A DNA stretch of 64,000 bases from Coenobita brevimanus. Lineage: Eukaryota; Arthropoda; Malacostraca; Decapoda; Coenobitidae. The stretch is from positions 41,114,493 through 41,178,492 of the forward strand of contig CM064653.1 of NCBI GenBank assembly GCA_032717465.1, written 5' to 3'. The notes under the pieces are model-generated. The model saw nothing but the letters and a program-made list of their open reading frames with translations. It was not told the DNA's origin and searched no databases. The position numbers and the translations under genes are program-made. This document shows, piece by piece, positions 22,136 to 34,029 of the stretch (position 1 is its first letter; each line of letters opens with the position of its first letter).

Positions 22136-22720
22136 CTTACCGTGAATTAAACTCTGGGAACAGCAAAAACGTACTAGAAATATTGTCTGGTGGTAACAAC
22201 ACTCATAAAAATATATTCTGCATCGTACTGGAGTGAAACCTACCTGTATCCCAGCCTTCATCACTGCACATACCACACCTCCACCTGCCCTCTCACCTCA
22301 CTTCATCAACTCACCTGAGGGGGAGAGGAAAAGCGGGGTTAGTACAGAACATGGCACTCGAAAACAATGTATAAAAACTGAACGACAATTATACATAGCG
22401 GTGACAATATAAAGTAATTCTAAAGTCAAGTGCTTCCAAATGTACAGATGGAACAACTGAAAACCAACATACAGATTAATAAAGACTGCTAACGCTATCA
22501 TTCATCTGATATGTGGTGAAAGAGTGGGTAGGCCTGTGTAACGAAACTAACCCTGACAGCGTTGCCTAAAAAAAAAAAAAGTAGAAAAAAAAAGCAAATA
22601 AAACATGTGGGGCGTTCTATTACCTTCCCAGTGGTCAAGGTTCTATTGTCATCGGATTTTTTCCACGGCTCAATTGTGTCACCAGGCCATAAACATTTCA
22701 TTGTAAGTCAAACATATCCA
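22136..22720. other. No gene apart from the splice-like site
   Basis: Mixed sequence with an A run near 22568. Nothing else is recognised. Confidence 0.45.
22306..22345 (-). promoter_or_regulatory. Candidate recursive splice site (3'SS fused to 5'SS)
   Basis: Minus-strand order: TACTAAC (22344-22338), then the pyrimidine tract CTTTTCCTCTCCCCC, then CAG|GTGAGT with the AG/GT boundary between 22315 and 22314. Branch-to-AG spacing is about 24 nt, which is ideal. A juxtaposed acceptor and donor with no exon is the signature of ratchet-type recursive splicing in long arthropod introns. Function is inferred. Confidence 0.35.
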
Positions 22721-22723
22721 GTC

Positions 22724-22910
22724 AACAGATCGACAGACAGATAGATAGACATGGATAGACAGATAGACAGACAGATGGATAAGTACACAGACAGACAAAG
22801 ATCGATACATAGACAGCTACACACATGGATAAACAGACAGAAAGACAGACAGATAGACATATAGAATGACAGATACGACGACAGATAGATAGACAGATAG
22901 ATACAGGTAC
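22724..22910 (+). repeat. Degenerate (GACA/GATA)n
   Basis: Interspersed GACA and GATA tetramers over about 185 bp. I cannot see a LINE 3' terminus upstream of this one. Confidence 0.85.
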
Positions 22911-23621
22911 GGTTCTTAAACTCTCAGCGCTTTCTTAAACCTAACTCAAGCCAAAATTTTCTGGCACAAACAAGCAACTCAAACAAGCAAACACCATCAC
23001 CAGCATCAGTCCAAACAACAACAACAACAATCAACACACCTGGGATGACTCAGGCACTACATTTTCTTCCACACAGGGGTAACTCAAATCAACCCTGACC
23101 TTCCACATATAGGCAAAGAAATAAAAGTAAATAACGCCCACCATCAATCCCCGCCAGCATCAATACCCACACACACACACACAGGACAGCTCAGATCCCA
23201 AATTTCGCCCGGAGCGGATCAAAATATCATAAAACTGGCCACAAAAGGCTTCGGCGCACATTAAAATTCAGTCCCAACCCCCTCGCTGACCTCCCCCCCC
23301 CCACACACACACAACAAATACCTGGAGCCAAATTCATAAACATTCTTCAGCTTAAGTCGTGTATTCAATTGCTTTTATGTACGTTCATGTTGACTCCTAC
23401 AACTACTAAACATGTCGCGACCAGAACAATGAATGTTAACTCTTAGGCTCCGATACAAAAATACATACGAGTACATACATACATACACATACAGACAACA
23501 GACACACAGACAGACAGACATAACATTCATACATCGTAGGTCGTTACCTGGAATAAAATACTGAGAGTTGTCCCGACCATGAGACGGTCAAGGGCGACAG
23601 TCAACGCACTCTCAATTTCAC
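22911..23621. other. Mixed sequence with short simple repeats
   Basis: Contains (CAA)n near 23018, (AC)n at 23169 and 23303, (CATA)n near 23473 and (CAGA)n near 23500. No gene. Confidence 0.55.
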
Positions 23622-23672
23622 ATAATCCCTCCAACTGAATAAAATCGTCTGGCGTTCGCGGGAACACGATAT
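23622..23672 (+). repeat. Family A right inner arm
   Basis: AACTGAATAAAATCGTCTGG is intact. The sequence then passes directly into a family B copy. Confidence 0.65.
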
Positions 23673-23895
23673 TATACTCTCTTTCCTCTTACTTGGCCTA
23701 AATTTCACATCTCTCCTTCCTGTATGCTAGGATGTAAGAAGCGATTTTGAGAATTTTGCTAGTCATGAAGGACTGCGAAGGAATGGACGTGGAGCCGTGG
23801 AACTGTCAATTTCCGCCTCGGATATATGTGAAATAAGCTGCATCTGGACGAAAATTTGAGCCAGATTAAGGGGGAAAAACTACAGTTACTCATTA
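23672..23895 (+). repeat. Family B dispersed repeat, copy 2
   Basis: TACTCTCTTTCCTCTTACTT, CTGTATGCTAGGATGTAAG, GCTAGTCATGAAGGA and GTGAAATAAGCTGCATCTGG follow the order of copy 1. AACTACAG is at the end. Confidence 0.6.
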
Positions 23896-23910
23896 AAAAA
23901 AAAAAAAAAT

Positions 23911-23992
23911 ACAATGAATTAAGTCGTATGGGGGGAGCAAGATTTAAAAAAAGTAAAAAAAAACACACACACATCACTAGGTTAACAATATC
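23911..23992 (+). repeat. Family A right half, degraded
   Basis: ATGAATTAAGTCGTATGGGG, then GAGCAAGATTTAAA and CATCACTAGGTTAA. Confidence 0.4.
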
Positions 23993-24210
23993 ACCACAAT
24001 GACACAATTTAAAAGTTTTTCTTGCTACCTACAGACGAATCTATGCCAATTACAACACCCTATTAGTGAAGGGAAAAGTGAAGGCTATCTCTATCAACCC
24101 AGGTTCCCTTTTTTTTTTTTTTTCCTTAATCAGACCACAAACAATGTTATCAAACATACGAAAGGCGCAAAATATTGAGGAAGATAATACAGACTATCTA
24201 AGGTGTCAAG

Positions 24211-24288
24211 TCTGAAGTGTCTCCTGAGCTGTATAAAATCGTCACGTTGTAACAAGAAAAAAATAAGTCACCGAAATGAAGGGATTGA
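24211..24288 (+). repeat. Family A right half
   Basis: CTCCTGAGCTGTATAAAATC, TGTAACAAGAAAAAAATAAG and ATGAAGGGATTGA occur in order. Confidence 0.6.
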
Positions 24289-24322
24289 CAATAAAGAATC
24301 CACAAAATACTCCCTCAGTCAT

Positions 24323-24395
24323 AAACCCTTCAGTACAATGATGTATTTTTCCCCTTTATTCTATTCCCAATTCCAATTAGACTTTAAGAAATGTC
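24323..24395 (+). repeat. Family A outer left arm
   Basis: AAACCCTTCAGTACAATGAT, then GTATTTTTCCCCTTTATTCT, followed by a degraded inner arm. Confidence 0.55.
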
Positions 24396-24549
24396 ATGAA
24401 TACAGCCGTCTAAATTGTCAGGAAAATTAAATGAAGTTGAGAAATGTTATAAATATGGATGGCCATTATCATCACCAACATGTCCAGCCTCACTCCACCA
24501 CTCTTTATTAGGGAGTAGGAATTGACGTGGCTAGGCTGACCCCATTCCG

Positions 24550-24681
<132 letters not shown>

Positions 24682-25018
24682 TCCTACTGACTTCATTCCC
24701 TTTGTGTATGAAGGGACATGAAGGTCCTTCTGCTTGTGTGTGTAAGTAAATATTTTTCTTTACGTACGACAGGTATCAATATCTTGAGATGTATTTGCTT
24801 GTGTATATATGTATGTATGTATATGCGTGTGTGTGTGTTTAATATCCACGTGTTGGTATGTGTGGCTTGAGAAGTGGCAGTACAATCATCAGACAGGCCA
24901 GGGAGGGGGCGGGGGATGAAGCTGCGTGCCACCAATACTGAATACTATACGAGTCAGGTCACAGGTGAAGTGTGTGTAAAGCAGTACAGGAATAACTACG
25001 ATATTCCTACACCCAATA

Positions 25019-25322
25019 CAACACACTCTGTACACTTTAACATAACCTATATTTGCCATCATCCCATCTTGAATGCTGAGGTATAACAAGAAATGAGCTT
25101 AGAGTATGGTGCTACACTCCGTCTACTTTAAACTGACCTAAAACTGCCATCTCTCTCCACCTAAAATGCTGAATTGAACAGATAGATTAATTTCAGGGCA
25201 AACTGTTGTGGAAATGATGCAGTGGCGTAGTAGACCATTTTCTGTCAATATGTTACGGAAAACAAGCTCCAAAAGGACGAAAAATCTGCCAAGTTCAAGT
25301 AAAAGGACTATAGCATTTTAAG
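25019..25322 (+). repeat. Family B dispersed repeat, copies 3 (partial) and 4
   Basis: ACACACTCTGTACACTTTAA with TGAATGCTGAGG marks a truncated copy to about 25105. ACTCCGTCTACTTTAAACTG, AATGCTGAATTGAAC, GGAAAACAAGCTCCAAAAGG and GGACTATAGC form the second, longer copy. Confidence 0.55.
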
Positions 25323-25395
25323 GTTAGGCAATGGCCGGAATACAAGACTAATCACGAGCATGAAAAGGTTAGCGGTATCAGTATTAACAAATTAG

Positions 25396-25468
25396 GGTCG
25401 TCTATATCACTCACAACTTAATAAAATCGTATGTCATTAGCTGGAATATAAAGTGCTGCAGTTACCCT

Positions 25469-25470
<2 letters not shown>
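25396..25470 (+). repeat. Family A right half
   Basis: AACTTAATAAAATCGTATGT is the inner arm. A (GA)n array replaces the expected outer arm. Confidence 0.5.

Positions 25471-25473
<3 letters not shown>

Positions 25474-25519
<46 letters not shown>
25474..25519. repeat. (GA)n microsatellite
   Basis: About 23 units in the right-arm position of the adjoining family A fragment. Confidence 0.97.
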
Positions 25520-25521
<2 letters not shown>

Positions 25522-25589
25522 CCAGTCAACAAGATTATCCCACTATAACATCTAGGCCAAAATAATAATAATTCAAAAAAAAAAAAAGG

Positions 25590-26030
25590 AGGGGGGGGGG
25601 GAGAGGGGAGCGATATGGTGAGCATTTTACCCACTTGAGGGGAAGATTACCTGTGGGTGATGGAGGGGAGGGGAGGGGAGGGCAGAAGAGTACAGAGGAG
25701 AAGAGAGGAAGGAAGAGGCAAGGAAAGGAAAACAGAAGATAAGTGAGGGAGGAGAAAGGGAAGCAGAAGCGGGAGGGGAGGAGAGGGGAAGAAAAAGTGA
25801 GGCAAGAGGAAGGGGAAAGGGAGGGCAAAGAAGACAAACAGCAGCAGGAAAGAGGAAGAAGGAGAGGAATGGGGAGGACAGAAGAGGAGAGGAGAGGAGG
25901 GAGGGTGAGACAGAAGAGGAAGGGGAAGAGGAGGGGAAGGGAGAGGCGGGAAGGAGACAGGAAGAGGAGGGGAGGGGAGGGGAGGGGAGAGGCGGGGAGG
26001 AGATACGATGAGAGGGGAGGAGTGTCTACC
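25590..26030. repeat. Purine tract with GGGGA minisatellite
   Basis: A/G-rich. GGGGAGGGGAGGGG-type units recur near 25660 and 25970. No gene. Confidence 0.85.
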
Positions 26031-26097
26031 TTGACCTACATCCACATACCCCCCTGTAAAGAAACACCCTTTTCCCCCTCTAATTCCATCTTTCCAA

Positions 26098-26098
<1 letters not shown>

Positions 26099-26162
<64 letters not shown>
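26099..26162. repeat. Compound (CT)n(CA)n microsatellite
   Basis: About 16 CT units run directly into about 15 CA units. Confidence 0.96.
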
Positions 26163-26164
<2 letters not shown>

Positions 26165-26199
26165 GGCATCCTTCTCAATTTCCTTTTATCCTCTCTTTA

Positions 26200-26960
26200 A
26201 ACAGATTGCATCATTTTTTATTCATTTCCAAATATCCTCTCTCTCTCTCTCTCCTCCCTGCTCCCGGTGCTCTCATGTCCTCAAAGTTTTTACGACGCAG
26301 TGTCTCCTTGGCCTTTTACCTTCCACCTCCTCCACCTAATCTTCCTCCCCCTCTTCCTCCTCTTAATCCTCCTCCTCTCTCTGCTTCTTTTCCTCTCACT
26401 CTGCTCTTTAGTCTGCCTTTTCTCCTCCTATTCCTCCTCCTCCTCCTCATCATCATCATCACTGGTACTTTTCTTCCTCCTCCTCCTCCTCATTATCATC
26501 ATTATCACAACTTCTCCTTATCTTCCTCCTCCTCCTTTTCCACTTCTTCTTCTTCTTCTTCTTCTTATCATCATCATCATCATCTTTCTTGCTCTGCTTA
26601 TTTTCTGCCCTGTTTCTGCTTTCTCTGCTTCTCCTCTTTCTGCTCCCTTTCCTTCTCCTCCTCTTTTTTTTTTCTTTCTCGCCTCCTCCTATTCCTCTTC
26701 GCTCCTGCTTTATCTTCCTCAGCCCCTCCTCCTCCTCCTCCTGTTCCTTCTGCTTCTTTTCACCCTTCTCATTTCTCTAGCCCTCCTCCTCCTCCTCACT
26801 CCTGTCCTTCCTGTCTTTTCTCGTCCGCCTCCTGTCCTCCTCCTCCTCGGCTCTTCTTTGCAAGATTTTTATAAACTCTTTTCTCCTCTCTTTTTATCCC
26901 CCACCTCATTTCTGTCTCACCAAAAATCCTTCCAACATTTTTGTCTCCCAAAGTGACTGG
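26200..26960. repeat. Pyrimidine tract rich in CTC/TCA triplets
   Basis: (CTC)n, (ATC)n and (CTT)n runs are interspersed, for example at 26432-26462 and 26548-26585. Leu/Ser/Pro/Ile-rich frames are artefacts. Confidence 0.88.
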
Positions 26961-27089
26961 TTCTTTTTCTTTCCAGGTCTCTCTCTCTCTCAATTTCATC
27001 ATCTAAAGTGACTGATTCCTTTGTTTTTCGTGCAGCAGACTCCCCCCCCCCTCTCTCTATCTCTAACCCACCTCCTCCATATCCTTATC

Positions 27090-27212
27090 AACCCCTACAG
27101 CCCGAGGACGCCATTTTATTTCACTCTTTCTCTTATCAGATGATTTTACTCAGCTCTGGAAACCCCCCTAAAAAAGTGTTTCCCTGGCTGAATAAAATCG
27201 TCTGAAGGTGAG

Positions 27213-27297
<85 letters not shown>

Positions 27298-27323
27298 TCG
27301 TCATTCCTAGTAAAAGGCTTAAC
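27090..27323 (+). repeat. Family A copy with (CA)n in its right arm
   Basis: AACCCCTACAGCCCGAGGAC is the left outer arm, CAGATGATTTTACTCAGCTC the left inner arm and GGCTGAATAAAATCGTCTGA the right inner arm. After a (CA)n array at 27216-27296, the right end TCGTCATTCCTAG...GGCTTAAC resumes. The centre is shortened. Confidence 0.75.
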
Positions 27324-27329
27324 TTCTTT

Positions 27330-28760
27330 TCCATTTTCTTGACTTTCCTTAATGTTTTCCTCCCTCTCCTTCTTCCCCATTTAAACTTTCCTCTTCATTT
27401 CAACTTTCCCCTCTCCCTCATCCTTTTCCATTCCTTCCTCCACTCCTTCTTTGTTTCTCTTTCCCTCCTTCTCCCGCTCTCCATTCCATTCCTCCCTTCC
27501 CCCTCCCCTCCACTCCCTTCTCTCTCCCTCCACTTCCCTTTCCTCCCCACTACTTCCCTCTCTCCCCCCTCTCCCTCCACTCCCCCCTCCTGCCCTCCCC
27601 TCCTCCCTCCTCGTTAGCCAGCGTTGCGTCCCCTCCCAAGTGGCTACCGACCTGACTCCGCCTCCCCTCATTTCCCCCTAAACCTCCACCACTCACATTT
27701 TTCCCCTCTTTTCCTCTCTCTCTCTCTCTTCATTTCCTCCTAAACCTCCACCACTCACATTGTCTCCCTCTTTTTCTTTATATCCTTTTTATCTTATTCT
27801 TACCTTTACTTTCCTTTATTATTTTCGCCTTTATTTCTTCACCTGACTCCGGTTCCCTTATTTCTTCCTAAACGTCCATTTCCTTTATTATTATTATTTT
27901 GAGGAAGGGGCTAATTACCAGTCATTTCTCCCCTCCCCCCCTTTTTTTTACCGGTTATCACTATAGTTTTTACCTTATATTTTCCTTCAGTATTTCCTTC
28001 ACCCATTTTCTCCCTCATTATCTACACTTTTCTCTCTTTCATTATTTCACCTTGTCACCCTATCTTAATCTTCTCCTCCCCCCACACCAAAAATTTTTCA
28101 GTGTTTTTACAATCTCGCTTATTTTGAGTTTATTCATACTCGTTTCTTGCCTTTCTGGTTTTAATACTATTCATTTTTTTTTAAACTTCATATTTATCTA
28201 AGTCAATGTACTACGTTTTCGTCTTTTCCTTATATCTCGGTATTTTTCTATTTCTTTCTACTCCCTTCTTTCTCTTTATTATCTTATCATTACTTTTTCT
28301 CCTAAGTCATTTAACTTTTTCTGTATCTTCGTATATTTGCTACTACCCCCCCCTTCTCTCTCTCTCTCTCTCTCTCTCTCTTCTTAGCCTCCCGCCTTCC
28401 TACTTACTTCCCTTCTCTACACCAAATATATTTCTGCTTTCGTCTACCACTTCCTCCTTTCGTCTCCCTCCCCCTCTTGTCTCCCTTCCTCCCTCCTGTT
28501 TCCTCTCCCGCTCGTTCCTTTTACCTCCTTCCCTTTTTCTTTCCTTTCCTCTGTCCTGTTAACTTTCTTTTCTTATCCCACTCCTTCCTTTCGTCTCCTT
28601 CCCCTCTTCTCTTCTTTCCTCCGTCCTGTTTCTTCTTCCACTCTTTCCTGTCCTCTACTTCCCCTTTTTTCTCCCTTCCTCCCTCCTGTTTCTTCTCCTA
28701 TTCCTTCCTTTTACCTACTTCCCCTCTTCCCTCCCTTCCTTCCTCCTCCTGTTAACCTTC
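27330..28760. repeat. Pyrimidine tract with TTCCTCCCTCCTGTT units
   Basis: C/T-rich for 1.4 kb. It includes (CT)n at 28353-28382 and roughly 60-bp units bearing CCCTTCCTCCCTCCTGTTTC at 28480-28755. No gene. Confidence 0.85.
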
Positions 28761-28863
28761 TTATTGATCGAACGAATTTTCCCCACCTAATCCACTTCTG
28801 GCACCCCGTCTACTGGCAGCTCGCCTTTCTCTAATCTTGCAAACAATTTTTTTCCAATTACCT

Positions 28864-29043
28864 TTTTTATTTACTAACTCCAGACGATTTCCTTCAGCTT
28901 AGGTGAGGCTTTTCGAACTGGAGGGGTTAGATGAAGACTCCCTGAACCTCTTCCTTACGAGCGGTCTTTCTCTAAGTTGAGTAAAATTGTCTGAGGTAAC
29001 AAGAATAAAGTTAACATTATAAAGAGAACTGTTTTGAAGATGT
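28864..29043 (+). repeat. Family A copy, near full length
   Basis: CCAGACGATTTCCTTCAGCT and TTTTCGAACTGGAGGGGTTA are well kept. TAAGTTGAGTAAAATTGTCT and GGTAACAAGAATAAAG form the right arm. The left outer arm is lost. Confidence 0.75.
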
Positions 29044-29090
29044 TAACAATTCCACTGATCAGAATTATCATCTTTATCCTGTGTGTTTGG

Positions 29091-29095
<5 letters not shown>

Positions 29096-29122
<27 letters not shown>
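29096..29122. repeat. (CT)n microsatellite
   Basis: About 13 units. Confidence 0.95.
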
Positions 29123-29125
<3 letters not shown>

Positions 29126-29345
29126 CAAAATAAATACGGCAAGGAAAAATAAAAGGCAGACAAGCAAATACAAAGAAAGTCAGCAAAAAGGTGAAAAAGT
29201 GTTAAGTCTGCCAAAAGAAATGGACACGGTGAAAAAAGTGAAAAAAAAAAAAAAAGATTGAAAAAAGAGGTGAAAGGAAGAGATGAGGAGAGAAAAATAT
29301 AACTAAACGTAGGAGACAAGAATAAAGTACAGAGAAATACGTGAG

Positions 29346-29376
<31 letters not shown>

Positions 29377-29890
29377 AAGAGAGAGACAGAGAGGAGAAAA
29401 CAGGTAAAGGAAAGAAAGTGAAAATGAGGGAGATGAACATAAGAATATAAAGGAGAAGAGGAAGAGATAAAATACAGAGAAGAAAATGAAGAAAAAGGCG
29501 AGAAAATAGATAAGGGAAAGAAGGTGAAAGGAAGGGAGAGAGATATGAAGATGGGATGGGCCTCCAGGGAGAGTGTAAGGGGAGATGAAGGAAGGTGATG
29601 GGGAGGGAGGGAAGGATAAGTGGCTGGGGAGGGAATAGAGGGTGACGAGGAAGAGGGAGGAAAGCGAGAAGGGAGGGAGAATATGAGACTGGAGGAAGGA
29701 ATGAGGAGGTGTGAAGGGCGGGAGAAGAGGAGGGGAGAGGAGGGGGGAAGAGGGAAATGAGAAGGGAAGAGAAACAGGGAAGGGGCAGAGGAAAATGGAG
29801 GAAGGAGAGAAATGAGAGGGGAATGAAGGGAGAGAAACGGAGGGAAATAAGGAGAGCGGAAAAATGGAAGTGATGATCAAGGGAAGGGGA
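29123..29890. repeat. Purine tract
   Basis: A/G-rich on the plus strand, with degenerate GA arrays at 29345-29395. Long minus-strand Ser/Phe/Leu frames are artefacts. Confidence 0.85.
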
Positions 29891-29899
29891 AGTGGCTAG

Positions 29900-30940
29900 C
29901 AAGAAAGTCAACCCATTCCCCACTCTTCTTCCTATTTCCTTCTATTACACCTCCAAGTCCCTTTTCACCTTCACATTCGTCTCCCCTTCTCTCTCTCTCT
30001 CCCCACTTCGCTTCCCAATCCCAGTTCTTTCATCTCCCCCCTTCACCCCAGTTCTCTCTTTACCCCCATCACCATCCTCTCTTCTCGCCCCCCATCCCTC
30101 CCCTGTCCCCCCCCCTCTCTCTCTGACAACACCTTGGGCTAATCTGTGTCAAGGTCCCGCCCTCAATACCCTCAACGACACCATAAAACACTGCCAATCG
30201 CCTTCCGCCCCACCCCACCCGACCCCCCCTCCCACAATCACCCGTCCTCGCCCTAATGGTTCTGACTCACGCACACCCTTCCCTCCCACCCTCCCACCAA
30301 TCCACCCACTCAAGTCTTGCCTGTCTCCTTCCACTTACAGCCCACCCACATTCTTCGTCCACCTCATCCACTAACCTACCTACGAAATGCCTGCCTCTCT
30401 CCACTCATACATTATCCACATTCACCTACACTGCTACATCCACCTCCACATTTCCACTTCATCTACTAACCCACCCACGTAATGCCTCCACTTTCATCTT
30501 ACCCAAACTCACACTGACACATACATCTCTTAAACACCTCACTCAAATCCAAACTGTTAACCTTCACTCACATCCTACTCACATTCACCGACGCATTTAC
30601 ATATTCACCTCCAACACCCATTCACTCATGTACTGCTCGTCATCTTCCACACACATCCCACCCACATTCTTCTACATTACACATCCACCACTCACGCCCA
30701 CACTTCAGTCATATTCCTGATTACATTTCAGCCCTACGTCAACTTCTACACTAACTCTTCCACCTAAATCCACCACTAAGAGTATATCCTCTACCACTGC
30801 TACCACGCTCATACCCCCAGTTAAAATTAGCACTATATTTACCTCTTATATAACCTGGTACTCACACTCACGATTTAAATCACAATATCCATGTTATCCA
30901 CTCACCCCACTCTATTATTTCCAGTTACATTCACTTATAT
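29900..30940. repeat. C-rich, G-poor degenerate repeat region
   Basis: C/T-rich at first, then variants of CACCCACATTC and CACTAACC recur irregularly. No gene is supported. Confidence 0.7.
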
Positions 30941-30946
30941 TCACAC

Positions 30947-30958
30947 TCACACACACAC

Positions 30959-31023
<65 letters not shown>
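30947..31023. repeat. (CA)n microsatellite
   Basis: About 36 units with one GCAAA interruption near the start. Confidence 0.96.
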
Positions 31024-31025
<2 letters not shown>

Positions 31026-31154
31026 ATTTCCCAAATACACTTAAGTTAAAAATTATACTATCTAAGTGAGGGGTTATTCTTGTCTTGTCCATCACACTCT
31101 TTCCTCTTCCACCCATCCTCAACGCCCCACGACCATCCACTTCCGAATCTGACC

Positions 31155-31340
31155 AGTCTAAGAACGTCTATGTTTTTACAGATGTACTACCTTCAAATGA
31201 TTTTATTCAGTTCTGGAGAGGCTTTTCGACGAGGATGAAATACATAAAATTTTCACCAACACCTTCACTGGCAGAGGGTCTTCCAAGGTTCATATAAATC
31301 GTCTGGTAGTAGCGCGAATTGAAAAAAAAAAAAAAAATCG
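31155..31340 (+). repeat. Family A copy
   Basis: CAAATGATTTTATTCAGTTC and GAGAGGCTTTTCGACGAGGA on the left. CTTCACTGGCAGAGGGTCTT in the centre. ATATAAATCGTCTGGTAGTA on the right, ending in an A run. Confidence 0.65.
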
Positions 31341-31511
31341 CCAACCACCCCACCTAACACCTACGCAATTGAATGAAGATACAGTACAATGTGCCTGGCT
31401 TCTCTATACCTTTGCTAACTACAGTCTCTTACGTGGGATGTAGGCTGACCAAATACAACCACCACAGGCATCCTAAATACGAGTTCGCCTACACCCTTGC
31501 ACATTCATTTT

Positions 31512-31717
31512 AACCTCTTCAATCCGATGACGTATTTCGTATTCTTTTCCTCCCCGCACGGTTCAGTTCACCTTGGGACAGACTTTTCCAACTGGACGGG
31601 TTAGGCATATCCTTCATTAACCCCTTCATTGCAAGTTGTCTCCCCTAAGCTGAATATAACCGTCTGTCAGTAGCAAAAATAAGAGAAAACATACGTACTG
31701 GGAGTGACGGAGTTAAT
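31512..31717 (+). repeat. Family A copy, full length (about 206 bp)
   Basis: Both outer arms are present: AACCTCTTCAATCCGATGAC at the left and TACTGGGAGTGACGGAGTTA at the right. The centre has GGGTTAGGC and ATTAACCCCTTCATTGCAAG. The right inner arm is AAGCTGAATATAACCGTCTG. This is one of the best copies for defining ends. Confidence 0.8.
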
Positions 31718-31796
31718 AATACAATATGACCCACGCTTATTTTTTTCTTAATCACTCCACTTACGCAGCCACCTCCAGACGCGCTGCACCTCACGC

Positions 31797-31840
31797 TTTC
31801 AACTCACCTGAAATGAAGGAAAAATCATAATTAGTTACAA
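31797..31840 (-). promoter_or_regulatory. Candidate recursive splice site (3'SS fused to 5'SS)
   Basis: Minus strand: GTAACTAATTATG (branch-like ACTAAT near 31835-31830), GATTTTTCCTTCATTT, then CAG|GTGAGTTGA with the AG/GT boundary between 31808 and 31807. Branch-to-AG spacing is about 23 nt. The 20 bases after the AG resemble those at 22.31 kb (GTGAGTTGA...GTGAGGTG), so the two sites may share ancestry. Function is inferred. Confidence 0.35.
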
Positions 31841-31893
31841 GGCTAATGTGGGGACAATGCGCAAGAAACGAATAACAAGAAAATCTAAATTAA

Positions 31894-31896
<3 letters not shown>

Positions 31897-31939
<43 letters not shown>
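31897..31939. repeat. (CA)n microsatellite
   Basis: About 21 units. Bases 31940-32300 are mixed, C-rich and without a recognised feature. Confidence 0.96.
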
Positions 31940-31941
<2 letters not shown>

Positions 31942-32306
31942 TTCCTTAACTCCCACCACCTCTTAATCTTCCATCCACTTCCTTACCCTCCCCACTCTCC
32001 ACCCACTTGCACCCTCAAACCCACTTCCCACCTAGACCAGCCTCATTATTTCACCCTCCACCTGCCCCTGCTTCAGACAAACGAATTTGCCCCCGGCCAA
32101 GCCTCTGCATTTAGTCATTAGTCACAATTACCCATCATAATATTCAAGTCATTATCACAAATTACTACACTCATTTTCCACTACAGGCACTCTCTCCATC
32201 ACTGAATACACACGGTATAAACACACGGCATTTACGAGAGCACGCACATCATCATCACCAATCTCACCATGTCATATATCAGTCTGGACCAGTAACTTTC
32301 TCCATT

Positions 32307-32323
32307 CCTCCTCCTCCTCCTCC

Positions 32324-32359
<36 letters not shown>

Positions 32360-32360
32360 A
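32307..32360. repeat. (CTC)n(ATC)n microsatellite
   Basis: About 6 CTC units precede about 12 ATC units. Confidence 0.95.
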
Positions 32361-32486
32361 TCTGTGTTATTTCATTGCAAGACACTGGATTAGAACTTCA
32401 CCATTCTGACCTACATCATACATGACCCATACTCCACATACAGTACAAGCCAAATCTTAATATCCTACACTTTGATACATCTTTCC

Positions 32487-32489
<3 letters not shown>

Positions 32490-32533
<44 letters not shown>
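32490..32533. repeat. (CT)n microsatellite
   Basis: About 22 units. Confidence 0.97.
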
Positions 32534-32537
<4 letters not shown>

Positions 32538-32619
32538 ATACAGCCAGCCACTTCAAACACACATTCGCAGCGCAAACAATGCCATCAAAGAAACTAGGTC
32601 GAAAAACGCCATCAAAGCT

Positions 32620-33250
32620 CATGGCACTGGGGAGGGGGAGAAAAGAGGGAGGGGGAAGGCGGGAGGAAAAAAGGGAGGTAAGGGGGAGAGGAGGGGAAAA
32701 AAAGAGAGGGGAGGTAAGGGGTAGGGGGGAAAGAGGACAGGAGAAGTGTGAAATGAGATGAGGTGAAGCAGGGGGAGGGGGGGGGGAACGACACGGGGAG
32801 AGGAAAAAAAGGGGGGGAGGGAGAAATAGGAGGGAGAGGGGAAAAGACTTGAAGGGGAAAGGTAATACGGAAAAGTGACCTGGGGAGGGAAAAATAAAGA
32901 GAGGGAGAGGAAAAGAAGACATAGGGAGAGGAATGAGAATGAGAAAAAAAAAAAAAAAGGAAAAAATGTAGGGGAGGAGGAAAAAGTACAATGAAAAGGA
33001 GGACGGGGAAAGGGGGAAGGGGGAAAGGACAGATGAACGGGGAAGGGGGAGAGAGAGAGAGAGAGAGAGGAGGAGAAAAGAAAGAGAAAGAAGAGTGGGA
33101 GAGGAATGGAGAAAACTGAAGAGATGGGGGAGGGCAGATGTGACATGGGGAGAGGACTGGATGGGGAGGGAGGGGATGAAGGAGTAGATTTTTAAGAGGG
33201 TATGAGGGACAAGGTGAGGGTGTGAGCGTCAATGAGGGCATAAATTATGA
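32620..33250. repeat. Purine tract
   Basis: Nearly pure A/G on the plus strand with several G runs. No gene. Long minus-strand frames are composition artefacts. Confidence 0.87.
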
Positions 33251-33330
33251 GGGAGGAGGGCAAGATGGGTCAGTAAATGCAATGTTTACCTCTCATGCCA
33301 ACACTACCACCCTCTGTTGACATTCACTAC

Positions 33331-33494
33331 ACACACACACACACACACATGCTAAATCTGTCCTCCTCCCTTACAACGCTGACTGACGTTACTTACCCAG
33401 CGAGGTCAAGATATTAGGTCTGGCACATGCTGACTTGGATATAGGCAGATGAATGACCTACTGGGATGTGGCGTTGAGTGAGTAAATAAATATC

Positions 33495-33557
<63 letters not shown>

Positions 33558-33820
33558 CTACATCTGTCTTTTTTACCTCGAGTCCACCACACACTGACTG
33601 ACGTTATGCATAAAATAAGGGCAAAATAGAGTCTGTTGTAAGAAGCCTGGAAATAAGGTAATGAAATGATACACTAAAATGTAGCTAGCGACTCTAAGTA
33701 TACAATCCACCAACTCTTTCTAACTCAGCCCTTCGCTTTGACATCATTAAACGCTGACTGAGGTTATTTATCTACCATGGTTAAAATATTACCTCTGTCA
33801 CACGGGGCTTCGAAATAATC
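33331..33820 (+). repeat. Family D, three diverged tandem copies with (AC)n
   Basis: ACGCTGACTGACGTTACTTA (near 33376), CACTGACTGACGTTATGCAT (near 33594) and ACGCTGACTGAGGTTATTTA (near 33752) head three units. Each is followed by related sequence ending in GTCTGGCACA, GTCTGTTG or CTCTGTCACA. Copies 1 and 2 are preceded by (AC)n at 33331-33349 and 33500-33556. Confidence 0.6.
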
Positions 33821-33821
33821 T

Positions 33822-34029
33822 AACTCCTTCAGCCCACACACCTGAATTATCATTTATTCTTACCCTAATGAACGATGTTAATTAAACTCGTGAGGGACGT
33901 TTCAAAAGGAGTTAGACAAAGCCTTCATAAATTTAATTTACTACAAACGTGCTCTTATTAAGTCAAAAACAATTACCTGGCAAGAACAAATGATAAAAAT
34001 GCGTCCAATTAGCCTAAAGAAGCGGTTTG
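33822..34029 (+). repeat. Family A copy, full length, diverged
   Basis: AACTCCTTCAGCCCACACAC at the left end. TTTCAAAAGGAGTTAGACAA in the centre. AACAATTACCTGGCAAGAAC on the right, ending GAAGCGGTTT. It follows directly on the last D unit. Confidence 0.6.

Noticed and set aside
22724..22910. GACA/GATA array as a further LINE tail
   Set aside because: No GGCGTCGGGC-like terminus is visible beside it.
33376..33400. Minus-strand CGCTGG|GTAAGT donor
   Set aside because: It lies within family D, and the homologous position in the other two units is not a donor.
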